Shown piece by piece: positions 1 through 8,849 of a DNA stretch of 64,000 nucleotides. The DNA is taken from contig NZ_JAAUOE010000018.1 of the NCBI RefSeq assembly GCF_017114915.1, positions 1 to 64,000 of the forward strand, read 5' to 3'. Below the pieces are notes generated by a model. The model did no database searches and was not told the origin of the DNA. It saw only the letters and a list, made by a program, of their open reading frames with translations. Position 1 is the stretch's first letter. Each line of letters starts with the position of its first letter. Source of the DNA: Pseudomonas frederiksbergensis. Lineage in GTDB: Bacteria; Pseudomonadota; Gammaproteobacteria; Pseudomonadales; Pseudomonadaceae. A program made the position numbers and the translations under genes.

Positions 1-1983
1 GTCGTCGTAGTCGTAACGCTCGCTTTCCCCGGCGGCATTGATCGCTTCGATCAGGCGTTGTCGAGCGTCATAGCGGTAGAAAACCAGCGTCTGCTCTGTG
101 CGCCAGGCTTCACCCAAGTCATCGTTGGGGCGAAATGACTGGTATTCGACGGCGACGAGGTGCCTGCGCTCGTAACACAACAGCAGCGAACGGCCAGCGC
201 CGTTATCGAGGCGTTGAATGCGACCCTGACGGTCGCGAGTGACGTGGAGGCGGTTGTCGTAGGCGTCGCTGATCACCGTCAGCTGCCCGTTATGAAAGTG
301 GTAGAACCGGCTCGTCTCACCGGCCAGCGCGAGAATCAACTCATCCGGTTCACTCCCGAGGTAAATGGCCGCCCGGGACAGGCTGTTGTGGATCGCCGGG
401 CGCTCGCTGTTCGGCAGTGGGAAGCGGGTGCGACGGTTCTCATGGTCGATCCAGACGACCTGTTCATCGTCGAGCTCCAACCGTTGTGCCAGCGAATGAC
501 TCCAGCCCCAACCCAGCCCGCAATCGATGTCCACCGCGCTGGTGCGGTACAACCGGGTGAAGACAAACGGCAGCAGCCCATCCAGTGAACCGTCGGTGAG
601 GGTCAGCAGTTCTTCGCCGGTGACCATCGATACCGGACAGCCGTTGGTGCAGGTCAATGCCGCGCAATCGGCGCTGTCGCCGTTGGGGTTTTTCGCCTGA
701 TCCGGTGAATCGTCGTGAGGTTCGTGACGTCCCAGGCGGGTCATGGCTTCGGACTTGTCCCGAGCAATGGCGACCGGATTGTTCACCCGCACAACCGGTG
801 AGTTGCTGGCACTGATCTGCAGCGCAGCCGTCGGTGCAGGTTTCACTGGTGCATTGCGCGCGCTGACCATGAGCGGTTTGAGCGCGCCAGCGTGGGCTGT
901 CAGGTCGGATTTGGCCGTCAGTCCGGCCAGTCGCAAACTGGCCGCCGCCAACCACTGCCGAGCCCGCTGGGATTTGAGCTTGTCCAGTACTTTGGCGCTC
1001 ATGCCGAGCGTCAGGCCCGTAGGGCCGGTGAGACGCACCAGCAGGAAACTGATCAATATTTCCGTGCGAATTTGCGCCACGACTTCGGCGATGTACTGCG
1101 GCGGCAACATCCTCAGCCAACTGGTGAAGGCCGCGAGATGGATGAACATCAACGGCTCATCGCTCAACATCAGCAACACATTGGCGATGGTTTCAGCCGA
1201 AGCGTTCAGCAGCGTCTCAAGCTCGCCTTGGGTCAGGTATTCGAGGAGTTTTTCGCTGTTGCCTTGCAGGTCCGCCACCAGGGCGTAGACCTGTTTCACG
1301 TCATCCCACAAACCGTGCAGCGACTGTTCGAAGCCGCGCCAGTCGGCCTGTTGCAGCAGGCCGTAACGCTGGGTGAAGCCTGCTTCTGAAAAACCTGCCC
1401 ATAAAGGCGCGAATTCGCTCGTCCATTCGTTGCGCAACCAGCCTTCCAGCTCGCCGATCACGCCTTGATAGGAGGCGTAAAGCGCTTTGACGTGTTCAGT
1501 GGAGACATGGGGGAAAAAGGTGATGCGATAGCGCTGGCCGCGCCAGCATTCGGGGATTTCGAGGATGCCGCTGGGGCCGATGGTTTTGTGGACGGGCTCA
1601 CCGAACGTCAGTTCGCCATTTCGCTGCGAGATAACCGGTTCGAGCATCACCGGTGTATCGCCGATCGGCACGAAGCGCGCGGCTTCAAACATATGGACCA
1701 GGGTCAACGGACCACTGGCCGGGCACATGGCGAGCGTCTTACTGACAGGGGCGGTGGAATCCTTCGGCGCGCTGAGCCGGACTTCGTTGCCGACCTTGAA
1801 CACCTGCTCGACATTCAGCGCCCCACCGGTCCAGAAGTTTTCCGCCCAGGCCTCGTAGTCGTTGAGGCAGAGCCGAAAATCATCGAGCAGCGCTTCGATG
1901 TCCGGCTGCTCGGGATTCATGGCCGCGACCACCAGCAGGCCGATGGCGTTGTTCAAGGCCAGGACCTTGTCAGGTTCGAACAT
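1..1983 (-). CDS. RHS-repeat polymorphic toxin-type protein, N-terminal part (3' end outside window)
   Basis: The reading frame starts with ATG at 1983 and is still open at base 1, giving 661 codons. A GAGG ribosome site lies 8 bases upstream of the start. The first ~440 residues are a mostly helical region I do not recognise. At about residue 445 comes a segment of the DUF6531 type found at the front of RHS cores (CTNGCPVSMVTGEE, then FTRLYRTS and GLGWGWSH). From about residue 560 YD-type RHS strands begin, such as YHFHNGQL and FYRYDARQRL. RHS proteins of this layout form a shell around a C-terminal toxin and are often exported by type VI secretion. The toxin end and any immunity gene lie outside the window, so activity cannot be judged. 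No PAAR domain is visible at the N-terminus. Confidence 0.88.
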   Translation of the reverse strand, partial: MFEPDKVLALNNAIGLLVVAAMNPEQPDIEALLDDFRLCLNDYEAWAENFWTGGALNVEQVFKVGNEVRLSAPKDSTAPVSKTLAMCPASGPLTLVHMFEAARFVPIGDTPVMLEPVISQRNGELTFGEPVHKTIGPSGILEIPECWRGQRYRITFFPHVSTEHVKALYASYQGVIGELEGWLRNEWTSEFAPLWAGFSEAGFTQRYGLLQQADWRGFEQSLHGLWDDVKQVYALVADLQGNSEKLLEYLTQGELETLLNASAETIANVLLMLSDEPLMFIHLAAFTSWLRMLPPQYIAEVVAQIRTEILISFLLVRLTGPTGLTLGMSAKVLDKLKSQRARQWLAAASLRLAGLTAKSDLTAHAGALKPLMVSARNAPVKPAPTAALQISASNSPVVRVNNPVAIARDKSEAMTRLGRHEPHDDSPDQAKNPNGDSADCAALTCTNGCPVSMVTGEELLTLTDGSLDGLLPFVFTRLYRTSAVDIDCGLGWGWSHSLAQRLELDDEQVVWIDHENRRTRFPLPNSERPAIHNSLSRAAIYLGSEPDELILALAGETSRFYHFHNGQLTVISDAYDNRLHVTRDRQGRIQRLDNGAGRSLLLCYERRHLVAVEYQSFRPNDDLGEAWRTEQTLVFYRYDARQRLIEAINAAGESERYDYDD

Positions 1984-2207
1984 TCGCAATCCCTCGCGCC
2001 GATCAATTTGGAGCGAGAGACTTTGCGGGGGATCAAAAAGGAAAGAAGTCGGGAAAAGAGGCGTTTTGTGTAGGGGAAATCGCTAAATCATTGCGGGCAC
2101 TCGATACAGGTTTTTGCATCCGCCGGACATTGCCCGTTGCTAGCTGCCAACCACGCTCGCTATGCTGCTGAACCCTTTAATCCATCACAGACCCGGTCGG
2201 GGATGTC

Positions 2208-2924
2208 ATGAGAAACGGATCAGATGCGATGAATGCACCCTTGGATGAGTTCGGCCCGATCAAGGCCGTGATTTTTGATATGGACGGCTTGCTGCTGGAC
2301 ACCGAGGGCATTTATACCGAGGTCACGTCTATCATTGCCGAGCGTTACGGCCGGACCTTCGACTGGAACGTCAAACAAAACATCATCGGCCGTGGCGCGG
2401 GTGACCTGGCACGCTATGTGGTCGAGGCGCTGGATCTGCCGATCACTGCCGAAGAGTTTCTGGTGATCCGCGAACCGCTGATGCGCGAGCGTTTTCCGAC
2501 GGCGTTGGCGATGCCCGGCGCAGAAGAGCTGGTTCGGCACTTGAAGGCCAACCATATTCCTATCGCGGTGGGCACCAGTTCTTCACGGCAGTCGTTCGGC
2601 CAGAAAACCACCTTGCATCGCGACTGGTTCGCGCTGTTCGACTTCATCGTCACGGCTGACGACCCGGAAGTGGGGGCGGCAAAACCGGCACCGGATATTT
2701 TCCTGACGGCGGCACGACGCCTGGGTGTCGCGCCCCAGGATTGCCTGGTGTTCGAGGATTCACCGTTCGGCGTCACCGCAGCGAAAGCGGCGGGAATGAC
2801 GGCGATTGCGATACCGGATGCGGCGATGGCCGACGAAAAATACGCACACGCCGATGGGATTCTTCGTACGTTGAAGGCGTTCAAGCCCAGTGCCTGTGGT
2901 TTACCGGCGCTTGAGTGGGCCTGA
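2208..2924 (+). CDS. HAD-superfamily hydrolase, subfamily IA phosphatase
   Basis: The 238-residue product has the HAD signature FDMDGLLLDTE near its N-terminus (nucleophile Asp and acid/base Asp), motif II GTSSSR, the motif III lysine in GAAKPAPDIF, and the motif IV acidic pair in VFEDSPFG. A helical cap follows motif I, as in the beta-phosphoglucomutase/pseudouridine-5'-phosphatase branch. The natural substrate cannot be told from sequence; a sugar phosphate or (pseudo)nucleotide is likely for the family. Two starts are possible: ATG 2208, with GGGGA four bases upstream, or ATG 2229, which gives a 231-residue protein. It is monocistronic and followed by a terminator-like hairpin. Confidence 0.85.
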   Translation: MRNGSDAMNAPLDEFGPIKAVIFDMDGLLLDTEGIYTEVTSIIAERYGRTFDWNVKQNIIGRGAGDLARYVVEALDLPITAEEFLVIREPLMRERFPTALAMPGAEELVRHLKANHIPIAVGTSSSRQSFGQKTTLHRDWFALFDFIVTADDPEVGAAKPAPDIFLTAARRLGVAPQDCLVFEDSPFGVTAAKAAGMTAIAIPDAAMADEKYAHADGILRTLKAFKPSACGLPALEWA

Positions 2925-2951
2925 CCATTCGATAATCCCTGACAGACAAAT

Positions 2952-2978
2952 ACGCCGGTAATCGATTGCCGGCGTTTC
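2952..2978. terminator. Terminator-like hairpin between HAD gene and SDR gene
   Basis: ACGCCGG at 2952 and CCGGCGT ending at 2975 form a stem, extended by AAT/ATT, followed by TTTCTGT on the plus strand. It lies between two convergent genes and may serve both. Confidence 0.6.
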
Positions 2979-2998
2979 TGTCTCGGTCGAGCGGTGTA

Positions 2999-3745
2999 TC
3001 AGGCGCCGAACCCACCGTCGATGGTCAGGCTGGCACCGGTGATGTAACCGGCTTCAGGGCCGACAAGGTAAGCGACAAAGCTGGCGATTTCTTCCGATTT
3101 GCCATAGCGACCCACGGCCATCAGGGGGATCAGGCTTTCGGCGAAGTCACTGTCGGCCGGGTTCATGTCGGTGTCGACCGGGCCCGGTTGCACGTTGTTG
3201 ATGGTGATACCCCGTGGGCCGAGGTCACGGGCCAGGCCTTTGGTCAGGCCGACCAGCGCCGATTTACTCATGGCGTAAGGGCCGCCACCGGCGAAAGGCA
3301 TGCGCTCGGCATTGGTGCTGCCGATGTTGATGATGCGACCGCCTTCGGTCATATGTTTGACGGCTTCCTGGGTGGCGATGAACACGCTGCGGACGTTGAT
3401 GGCCAGGGTCTGGTCGAAGTCTTCGAGTTTGAAGTCTTCCAGCGGTGCGATGGCCAGGACGCCTGCGTTGTTGACCAGGATGTCCAGGCGACCGAAGGCT
3501 TGGACGGTGGCGTTGACGGCATCGCGAATGGCGGCGGCATCGGCGCTGTCGGCCTTGATGGCCAGGGCTTTGCCGCCGGCGGTGGTGATGCTGTTTTGCA
3601 GGTCTTGAGCTTTGCCGGTAGAGCTGACGTAAGTGAAGGCGACGCTAGCGCCCTCGGCGGCCAGGCGTTTGACGATGGCCGCGCCGATGCCGCGTGAGCC
3701 GCCTTGAATCAGAGCTACTTTACCGCTGAGGTGTTGAGTGGTCAT
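2999..3745 (-). CDS. Short-chain dehydrogenase/reductase (SDR) oxidoreductase
   Basis: A 248-residue classical SDR. It has the NAD(P)-binding glycine motif GGSRGIGAA at the N-terminus, the structural NNAG motif in DILVNNAGVLA, a catalytic Ser in INIGSTNAE, the catalytic Tyr/Lys in YAMSK, and a typical end (GASLTIDGGFGA). It resembles 3-oxoacyl-ACP reductase-like enzymes, but the substrate is unknown. The frame is open upstream to 4255. ATG 3745 is chosen because GGAGA precedes it and the SDR fold begins at once; the upstream part lies antisense in the LysR gene. It is divergent from the LysR gene with a 124-bp shared promoter region, so control by that regulator is likely (inference from layout). 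Confidence 0.9.
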   Translation of the reverse strand: MTTQHLSGKVALIQGGSRGIGAAIVKRLAAEGASVAFTYVSSTGKAQDLQNSITTAGGKALAIKADSADAAAIRDAVNATVQAFGRLDILVNNAGVLAIAPLEDFKLEDFDQTLAINVRSVFIATQEAVKHMTEGGRIINIGSTNAERMPFAGGGPYAMSKSALVGLTKGLARDLGPRGITINNVQPGPVDTDMNPADSDFAESLIPLMAVGRYGKSEEIASFVAYLVGPEAGYITGASLTIDGGFGA

Positions 3746-3869
3746 GTCGATCTCCAGATGTTCAAGGCGGGCTGCCTTGTTGTTGGAGTCGAGTATCGGC
3801 TTCGCATTACCCTCCCGGTAGACCGTCATTGCTATAGTCTGTGTAAACCAGAAGTTTATAGTGGCGCTT

Positions 3870-4793
3870 ATGGAAACCTTCAGCAGTATCGAATGCTTCG
3901 TGCGCAGCGCTGAGGTCGGCAGCTTTGCCGAAGCCGCGCGGCGCTTGAGCCTGACGCCGGCGGCGGTGGGCAAGAGCGTCGCGAAGCTGGAGGCGCGACT
4001 GGGTGTGCGGTTGTTCCAGCGCAGTACCCGTAGCCTGACGCTGACCGAGGCCGGCCAGCTGTTTCTCGGCGAAGTCAGCGCCAGCCTGCACACGATCCAG
4101 AATGCCGTGGCCAACCTGGCCAGCGCCGAAGGACGTCCGGCGGGAACGCTGAAGGTCAGCATGGGCACGGTGTTCGGGCGCTTGTACATTGTGCCGTTGC
4201 TCGGAGAGTTTCTGCGGCGCTTTCCGGCGATCAATCCGGACTGGCATTTCGACAACCGTCAGGTCGACCTGATCGGCCAGGGTTTCGATGCGGCGATTGG
4301 TGGCGGATTCGAGCTGCCCCAGGGCGTGGTGGCGCGCAAGCTGACGCCCGCCCATCGAGTATTGGTGGCTTCAGCCGAGTACCTGGCGGGGCACGAGGCG
4401 ATCGTCGAGCCCGACGACCTCAAGCGCCACGATGGCATCCTGATAAGGTCGCCGCAGACGGGGCGGGTGCGTTCCTGGCAGTTGACCAGTCGCACTCGGC
4501 AACACAGCCCGTTGACACTCAAGCCGCGGATGACCATGAGCGATTCGGAAGCTGCTTGCGCCACGGCGACCCAAGGGGTGGGCATTGCGTTGGTGAGCAT
4601 GCCGTTTGCCGTAGGGTATCTGGATGCCGGGACGTTGCAGCGGGTGTTACCCGATTGGTACGTCGACGATGGCAACATCTCCATCTACTACGCCGAGCAC
4701 AAACTACTGCCAGGCAAGACCCGGGCGTTTGTCGATTTCATCATTGAGCAATTTGCGCAGCAGGGGTTGGGGCAGCGGTTCAGTGCGCTTTGA
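3870..4793 (+). CDS. LysR-family transcriptional regulator
   Basis: A 307-residue protein with the N-terminal winged helix-turn-helix of LysR regulators (SFAEAARRLSLTPAAVGKSV, then LEARLGVRLFQR) and a periplasmic-binding-like effector domain from about residue 90. It probably regulates the divergent SDR gene. GTG 3861 is an alternative in-frame start three codons upstream; ATG 3870 gives the standard LysR beginning. The effector domain resembles the CrgA/AaeR-like subgroup that often controls neighbouring SDR or quinone-reductase genes. The effector is unknown. Confidence 0.9.
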   Translation: METFSSIECFVRSAEVGSFAEAARRLSLTPAAVGKSVAKLEARLGVRLFQRSTRSLTLTEAGQLFLGEVSASLHTIQNAVANLASAEGRPAGTLKVSMGTVFGRLYIVPLLGEFLRRFPAINPDWHFDNRQVDLIGQGFDAAIGGGFELPQGVVARKLTPAHRVLVASAEYLAGHEAIVEPDDLKRHDGILIRSPQTGRVRSWQLTSRTRQHSPLTLKPRMTMSDSEAACATATQGVGIALVSMPFAVGYLDAGTLQRVLPDWYVDDGNISIYYAEHKLLPGKTRAFVDFIIEQFAQQGLGQRFSAL

Positions 4794-4823
4794 ACCTACC
4801 AGCCCAACCGTCCCGGCCAGCCT

Positions 4824-5564
4824 TTAATCTTTGGATTTGCTGATGATGTTGCCCGCATGCAGCCCGCATTCTTTCTGCGTGGCTTCTTCCCACCACCAAC
4901 GACCTTCACGCTCGTGCTGGTTCGGCAATACCGGGCGGGTGCAAGGTTCGCAGCCGATGCTGATGAACCCGCGCTCATGCAGGCTGTTGTACGGCAGCTC
5001 CAGCATGCGGATGTAACCCCAGATCTCTTCGCTGGTCATCTGTGCCAGCGGGTTGAACTTGTACAGGGTCCGTTCCGGGGTGGAGAAGGCGGTGTCGATT
5101 TCCAGCACCGCGACAGCGCTGCGGGTGCCAGGGCTCTGATCCCGACGCTGGCCGGTGGCCCAGGCGGTCACGCCGGACAGCTTGCGACGCAGCGGCTCGA
5201 TCTTGCGAATGCCGCAGCACTCGCCATGGCCATCCTTGTAGAAGCTGAACAGACCTTTTTCTTTCACGAAAGGTTCGAGCTTGGTGTAGTCCGGCGACAC
5301 CACTTCGATGTCGATTTTGTAGTGCTCGCGCACCTGTTCGATGAAGCGGTAGGTTTCGGGGTGCAAGCGGCCGGTATCGAGGCTGAACACTTTGACGTTC
5401 TTGTTCAGCTTCCAGGCCATGTCCACCAGCACCACATCCTCGGCACCGCTGAAAGATATCCACAGGTCGTCGCCGAACTCGGCGAACGCGAGTTTCAGGA
5501 TGTCCTGGGCGGATTTGTTGGCATAGGTCGTGGCGAGTTCCACGACATCGAACGATGGGCTCAT
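4824..5564 (-). CDS. cysH: Adenylylsulfate (APS) reductase, thioredoxin-dependent, [4Fe-4S] type
   Basis: A 246-residue sulfonucleotide reductase making sulfite in assimilatory sulfate reduction. The P-loop-like SFSGAEDVV and the LDTGR motif bind the nucleotide. Cys116-Cys117 (ECCGIRK) and Cys205/Cys208 (GCEPC) are the four cluster ligands that mark the APS-using bacterial form rather than the E. coli PAPS form. Cys233 in KECGLH is the catalytic residue. The spacing 117 to 233 equals that remembered for the P. aeruginosa enzyme. It stands alone on the minus strand, next to thrH as in P. aeruginosa (recollection). Confidence 0.97.
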   Translation of the reverse strand: MSPSFDVVELATTYANKSAQDILKLAFAEFGDDLWISFSGAEDVVLVDMAWKLNKNVKVFSLDTGRLHPETYRFIEQVREHYKIDIEVVSPDYTKLEPFVKEKGLFSFYKDGHGECCGIRKIEPLRRKLSGVTAWATGQRRDQSPGTRSAVAVLEIDTAFSTPERTLYKFNPLAQMTSEEIWGYIRMLELPYNSLHERGFISIGCEPCTRPVLPNQHEREGRWWWEEATQKECGLHAGNIISKSKD

Positions 5565-5735
5565 CAGGGCGGCTTCCTACAGGTCGGTGGCGCTGGGCGC
5601 TCTATATGCGCCGATGGTAACAAAATCCTGCGGTAACTGGCGCGCCCTCTGCATTGCACAGGTGGGGGCGAGTCGCTAGAGTTCGGCAGTCCTTTTGCTC
5701 GCTCGACTCATCAACAATACCAATGGGAGTGTCTT

Positions 5736-6353
5736 GTGGAAATTGCCTGTCTGGATCTTGAAGGTGTGCTGGTCCCGGAAATCTGGATCGCCTTTGCCGA
5801 AAAAACCGGGATCGAGTCCCTCCGGGCCACCACTCGGGACATTCCCGACTACGACGTGTTGATGAAGCAGCGCCTGCGGATTCTCGACGAGCACGGTCTG
5901 AAACTTTCCGATATCCAGGAAGTGATCGCCACGCTCAAGCCTCTGGAAGGTGCCAGCGAATTTGTCGACTGGCTGCGTGAGCGCTTTCAGGTGGTGATTC
6001 TGTCGGATACTTTTTACGAGTTTTCCCAACCGCTGATGCGTCAACTGGGCTTCCCGACGTTGCTCTGCCATCGTTTGATCACTGACGATGCGGGTCGGGT
6101 CACGGGCTATCAGTTGCGTCAGAAAGATCCCAAGCGGCAGTCGGTTTTGGCGTTCAAGAGCCTCTATTACCGGGTGATCGCGGCGGGGGATTCTTACAAC
6201 GACACCACGATGCTGGGCGAGGCGGATGCCGGGATTCTGTTCCATGCGCCGGATAATGTGATTCGTGAGTTCCCGCAGTTCCCGGCGGTGCACAGCTTTG
6301 TCGAGCTGAAGCAGGAGTTCATCAAGGCTTCGAACCGCAATCTAAGCCTGTAA
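5736..6353 (+). CDS. thrH: Phosphoserine phosphatase / homoserine phosphotransferase ThrH
   Basis: A 205-residue HAD protein starting at GTG 5736, with GGGAGT about six bases upstream; the product begins directly with the HAD strand. Motif I is D7-L-E9-G-V, the DxE form typical of ThrH instead of DxD. Motif II Ser lies in VVILSDTF, a motif III lysine in LRQKDPKRQ, and motif IV in AAGDSYNDTTML. ThrH proteins dephosphorylate phosphoserine and can pass the phosphate to homoserine, linking serine and threonine synthesis. It converges on pabB across a short REP-like palindrome. Confidence 0.95.
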   Translation: MEIACLDLEGVLVPEIWIAFAEKTGIESLRATTRDIPDYDVLMKQRLRILDEHGLKLSDIQEVIATLKPLEGASEFVDWLRERFQVVILSDTFYEFSQPLMRQLGFPTLLCHRLITDDAGRVTGYQLRQKDPKRQSVLAFKSLYYRVIAAGDSYNDTTMLGEADAGILFHAPDNVIREFPQFPAVHSFVELKQEFIKASNRNLSL

Positions 6354-6366
6354 ACCCGATCCCTGG

Positions 6367-6394
6367 AGCTGCCGCAGCCTGCGGCAGTTCCTAC
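6367..6394. repeat. Solo REP-like palindrome between thrH and pabB
   Basis: CTGCCGCA at 6369-6376 pairs with TGCGGCAG at 6380-6387, flanked by GAG and TTCCTACGG as in Pseudomonas REP sequences. It lies between the ends of two convergent genes and could act as a bidirectional transcription or decay barrier. Confidence 0.6.
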
Positions 6395-6396
6395 GG

Positions 6397-7740
6397 TTAC
6401 AGGTTTTGCAACGTATCGAGCAGCACCTTCACCTTGGTGATCGATTCCTGATACTCGGCCTGCCAATCAGAATCCGCCACGATTCCGCCGCCACCCCAGC
6501 AGCACACCTGCCCATCCTTGACCAGCAAACTGCGGATAGCGATGGAGCTGTCCATCTCCCCGCGCACGTCCAGATACAGCAATGAACCGCAGTACAGCCC
6601 GCGACGGGTCGGTTCCAGTTCATCGATGATCTGCATGGCACGAATCTTCGGTGCGCCGGTAATCGAGCCGCCAGGGAAGCTGCCGGCGATCAAATCCAGT
6701 GCATCCTTGTCATCCGCCAGCTCACCGGTAACGCTGCTCACCAGGTGATGCACATTCGGATAACTTTCCAGGCTGAACAACTCCGGCACCCGCACCGAGC
6801 CGATGCGGCAGGTACGACCCAGATCGTTGCGCAGCAGATCGACGATCATCAGGTTTTCCGCGCGATCCTTGGGGCTGGCCAGCAGTTCGGCGGCGTTCGC
6901 CGCATCTTCGGCAGCGCTCAGACCGCGGGGGCGGGTGCCTTTGATCGGGCGGGTTTCGACGTGACGCTCGCTGACTTTGACGAAACGCTCTGGCGACAGG
7001 CTCAGCACGGCGTCGCCGTCGGGCAGGCTCTGGAAACCGGAAAAGGGTGTCGGGCACGCTGCCCGCAGCGCGCAGTAAGCGGCCCACGGATCGCCGTGGC
7101 ATTGCGCGCGAAAACGCTGGGCGAAGTTGACCTGATAGCAGTCGCCGGCCTGGATGTACTGCTGAATGCGTTCAAAGGCTTGTCGATAGTCGTCAGCGCT
7201 CAGGTCGGCACTCATCGGGCCGTCCAGTTTGAAAGGCTGGATTTTCTGAGTTGCGGGTTGAGTGAACAGTTCGATCAGCCGTTGTCGTTCGCTGTCGATC
7301 AGCGTCGGGTGGAACACCAGTTGACTGGTGGCCAAGTGGTGATCGCTGATCAGCGCCCAGTCGTACAGCCCGAAACGGGCATCGGGCAATTGCAGGTCGT
7401 CCCGCGCCTGGCTCGGCAGGTTTTCCAGATGCCGGCCGAAGTCGTAGCTCAGATAGCCGATCAGACCGCCGACGAAGGGCAGGTCATAGGACACAGGCAG
7501 GGTCGCGTTGCCGAGTCGGGTCAGGTGGTCGCGAAGGCGTTGCAGGAAATGGCTGCCGCTTTCATCCGGCAACACCGCCAGTTGCTCCAGCGGCCAGGCA
7601 CTGAGCAGGTCATAACGCCCACGCTCGGCACTCGGTCGGCCACTGTCGAGCAGCACGGCACCGGGGGCATGACGAATCGCCGCGAAGTACTCGGCGGGGT
7701 TGGCGCGATAGGGCAGCGGGTGTACGGAACAGGTCAACAT
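6397..7740 (-). CDS. pabB: Aminodeoxychorismate synthase component I
   Basis: A 447-residue chorismate-binding enzyme that aminates chorismate to 4-amino-4-deoxychorismate for folate synthesis. The chorismate-binding half carries the signatures ETRPIKGTRPRG, ENLMIVDLLRNDLGR, FPGGSITGAPK and YCGSLLYLD. PIKGT is the PabB-type motif, whose lysine is the nucleophile. The N-terminal half matches the anthranilate-synthase component I N-domain (VGGLIGYLSYDFGR). Length fits PabB (about 450) rather than TrpE (about 490). The glutaminase partner PabA is not in the window. A 13-bp-arm hairpin lies in its upstream region at 7831-7860. Confidence 0.95.
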   Translation of the reverse strand: MLTCSVHPLPYRANPAEYFAAIRHAPGAVLLDSGRPSAERGRYDLLSAWPLEQLAVLPDESGSHFLQRLRDHLTRLGNATLPVSYDLPFVGGLIGYLSYDFGRHLENLPSQARDDLQLPDARFGLYDWALISDHHLATSQLVFHPTLIDSERQRLIELFTQPATQKIQPFKLDGPMSADLSADDYRQAFERIQQYIQAGDCYQVNFAQRFRAQCHGDPWAAYCALRAACPTPFSGFQSLPDGDAVLSLSPERFVKVSERHVETRPIKGTRPRGLSAAEDAANAAELLASPKDRAENLMIVDLLRNDLGRTCRIGSVRVPELFSLESYPNVHHLVSSVTGELADDKDALDLIAGSFPGGSITGAPKIRAMQIIDELEPTRRGLYCGSLLYLDVRGEMDSSIAIRSLLVKDGQVCCWGGGGIVADSDWQAEYQESITKVKVLLDTLQNL

Positions 7741-7830
7741 GGGCGGGGTATATCAGCCATCGAGGCGGGGGAGCGATTGTAGTCCTCTGCAGGATTTGCT
7801 CCTAGTGGGGATGTCGGCAAGAGATACATC

Positions 7831-7860
7831 GGTGGCGAGGGGGCAAGCCCCCTCGCCACC
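7831..7860. repeat. Perfect 13-bp-arm palindrome between pabB and the ATP-grasp gene
   Basis: GGTGGCGAGGGGG (7831-7843), loop CAAG, and CCCCCTCGCCACC (7848-7860) form a perfect hairpin. It matches the general form of Pseudomonas REP elements (GC arms around a CAAG centre). It ends two bases before the stop codon of the minus-strand ATP-grasp gene, so it would sit in that transcript's 3' end, although no T-tract follows. Confidence 0.75.
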
Positions 7861-7862
7861 GG

Positions 7863-8849
7863 TCAGCCCTCAACCGCTGGAATATGCCCAAACAATTCCT
7901 GAACGAACTCCACGCGTTCCTGCACGGTTTCGGTAATCCCGCGGGCCTTCAACTCTTCGAGCCGCGCTTCGACCGCGTGGGTGCGCAACGTCAGCCCACA
8001 ATCGTTGGCAATCTGAATGTTCAACCCGGGCCGGGCGTTGAGTTCAAGAATCAGCGGTCCTTTCTCCTGGTCGAGCACCATGTCGACCCCGATGTAACCC
8101 AGCCCGCACAGCTCGTAACAGCCAGCGGCGAGTTTCATGAAGCCGTCCCAGTAGGGCAGTTGCACGCCGTCCACCGCGTTGGTGGTGTCCGGGTGTTTGG
8201 TGATGATGTTGTTCAGCCAGGTGCCGCGCAATGTCAGGCCAGTGGCCAGATCGACACCGACGCCAATGGCGCCCTGGTGCAGGTTGGCCTTGCCGCCGGA
8301 CTGGCGCGTTGGCAGGCGCAGCATGGCCATCACCGGATAACCCATCAGCACGATGATGCGAATGTCCGGCACGCCTTCATAGCTGATGCTTTTGAAGATC
8401 TGGTCCGGGGTCACGCGGTACTCGATCAATGCACGGTCACGGTGGCCGCCCAGGGAATACAGGCCGGTCAGGATGCTGGAAATCTGGTGTTCGATTTCAT
8501 CAAAACTGATGATCTTGCCCGACACCGTGCGATAGCGCCCCTCGAAGCGGTCGGCGATCACCAGAATGCCGTCGCCACCGGCGCCCTGGGCCGGTTTGAC
8601 CACGAAGTCGGTGCGCCCGCCGATGATCTTGTCGAGGTTGTCGATTTCCTTCTCGGTGGAGATCACGCCATACAATTCCGGCACGTGAATGCCCGCCGCG
8701 ATGGCGCGTTCCTTGGTGATGATTTTGTCATCGACGATCGGGTACAGGCTGCGCTTGTTGTACTTGAGCACGTAGTCTGCGTTACGCCGATTGATTCCCA
8801 TGATGCCCCGGGCCTCCAGGGCTTTCCAGGTCTTCCAGAGACCGAACAT
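7863..8849 (-). CDS. RimK/LysX-like ATP-grasp ligase (alpha-L-glutamate ligase-related)
   Basis: A 328-residue ATP-grasp protein. ATP-binding and metal sites show in FVVKPAQGAGGDGILVI, ALIEYRV, DIRIIVL and the closing LILELNARPGLNIQIAND. The family is related to RimK, which adds glutamates to ribosomal protein S6, but the amide substrate here is not known. It is the last gene of a three-gene unit; its ATG overlaps the upstream stop codon as TGATG, indicating translational coupling. Being co-encoded with a membrane protein and an exported aspartic protease suggests a shared pathway across the inner membrane (inference). Confidence 0.85.
   Translation of the reverse strand: MFGLWKTWKALEARGIMGINRRNADYVLKYNKRSLYPIVDDKIITKERAIAAGIHVPELYGVISTEKEIDNLDKIIGGRTDFVVKPAQGAGGDGILVIADRFEGRYRTVSGKIISFDEIEHQISSILTGLYSLGGHRDRALIEYRVTPDQIFKSISYEGVPDIRIIVLMGYPVMAMLRLPTRQSGGKANLHQGAIGVGVDLATGLTLRGTWLNNIITKHPDTTNAVDGVQLPYWDGFMKLAAGCYELCGLGYIGVDMVLDQEKGPLILELNARPGLNIQIANDCGLTLRTHAVEARLEELKARGITETVQERVEFVQELFGHIPAVEG

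Noticed and set aside
3746..4255. N-terminal extension of the SDR protein
   Set aside because: It lies antisense to the LysR gene, and the SDR fold with its ribosome site begins at 3745.
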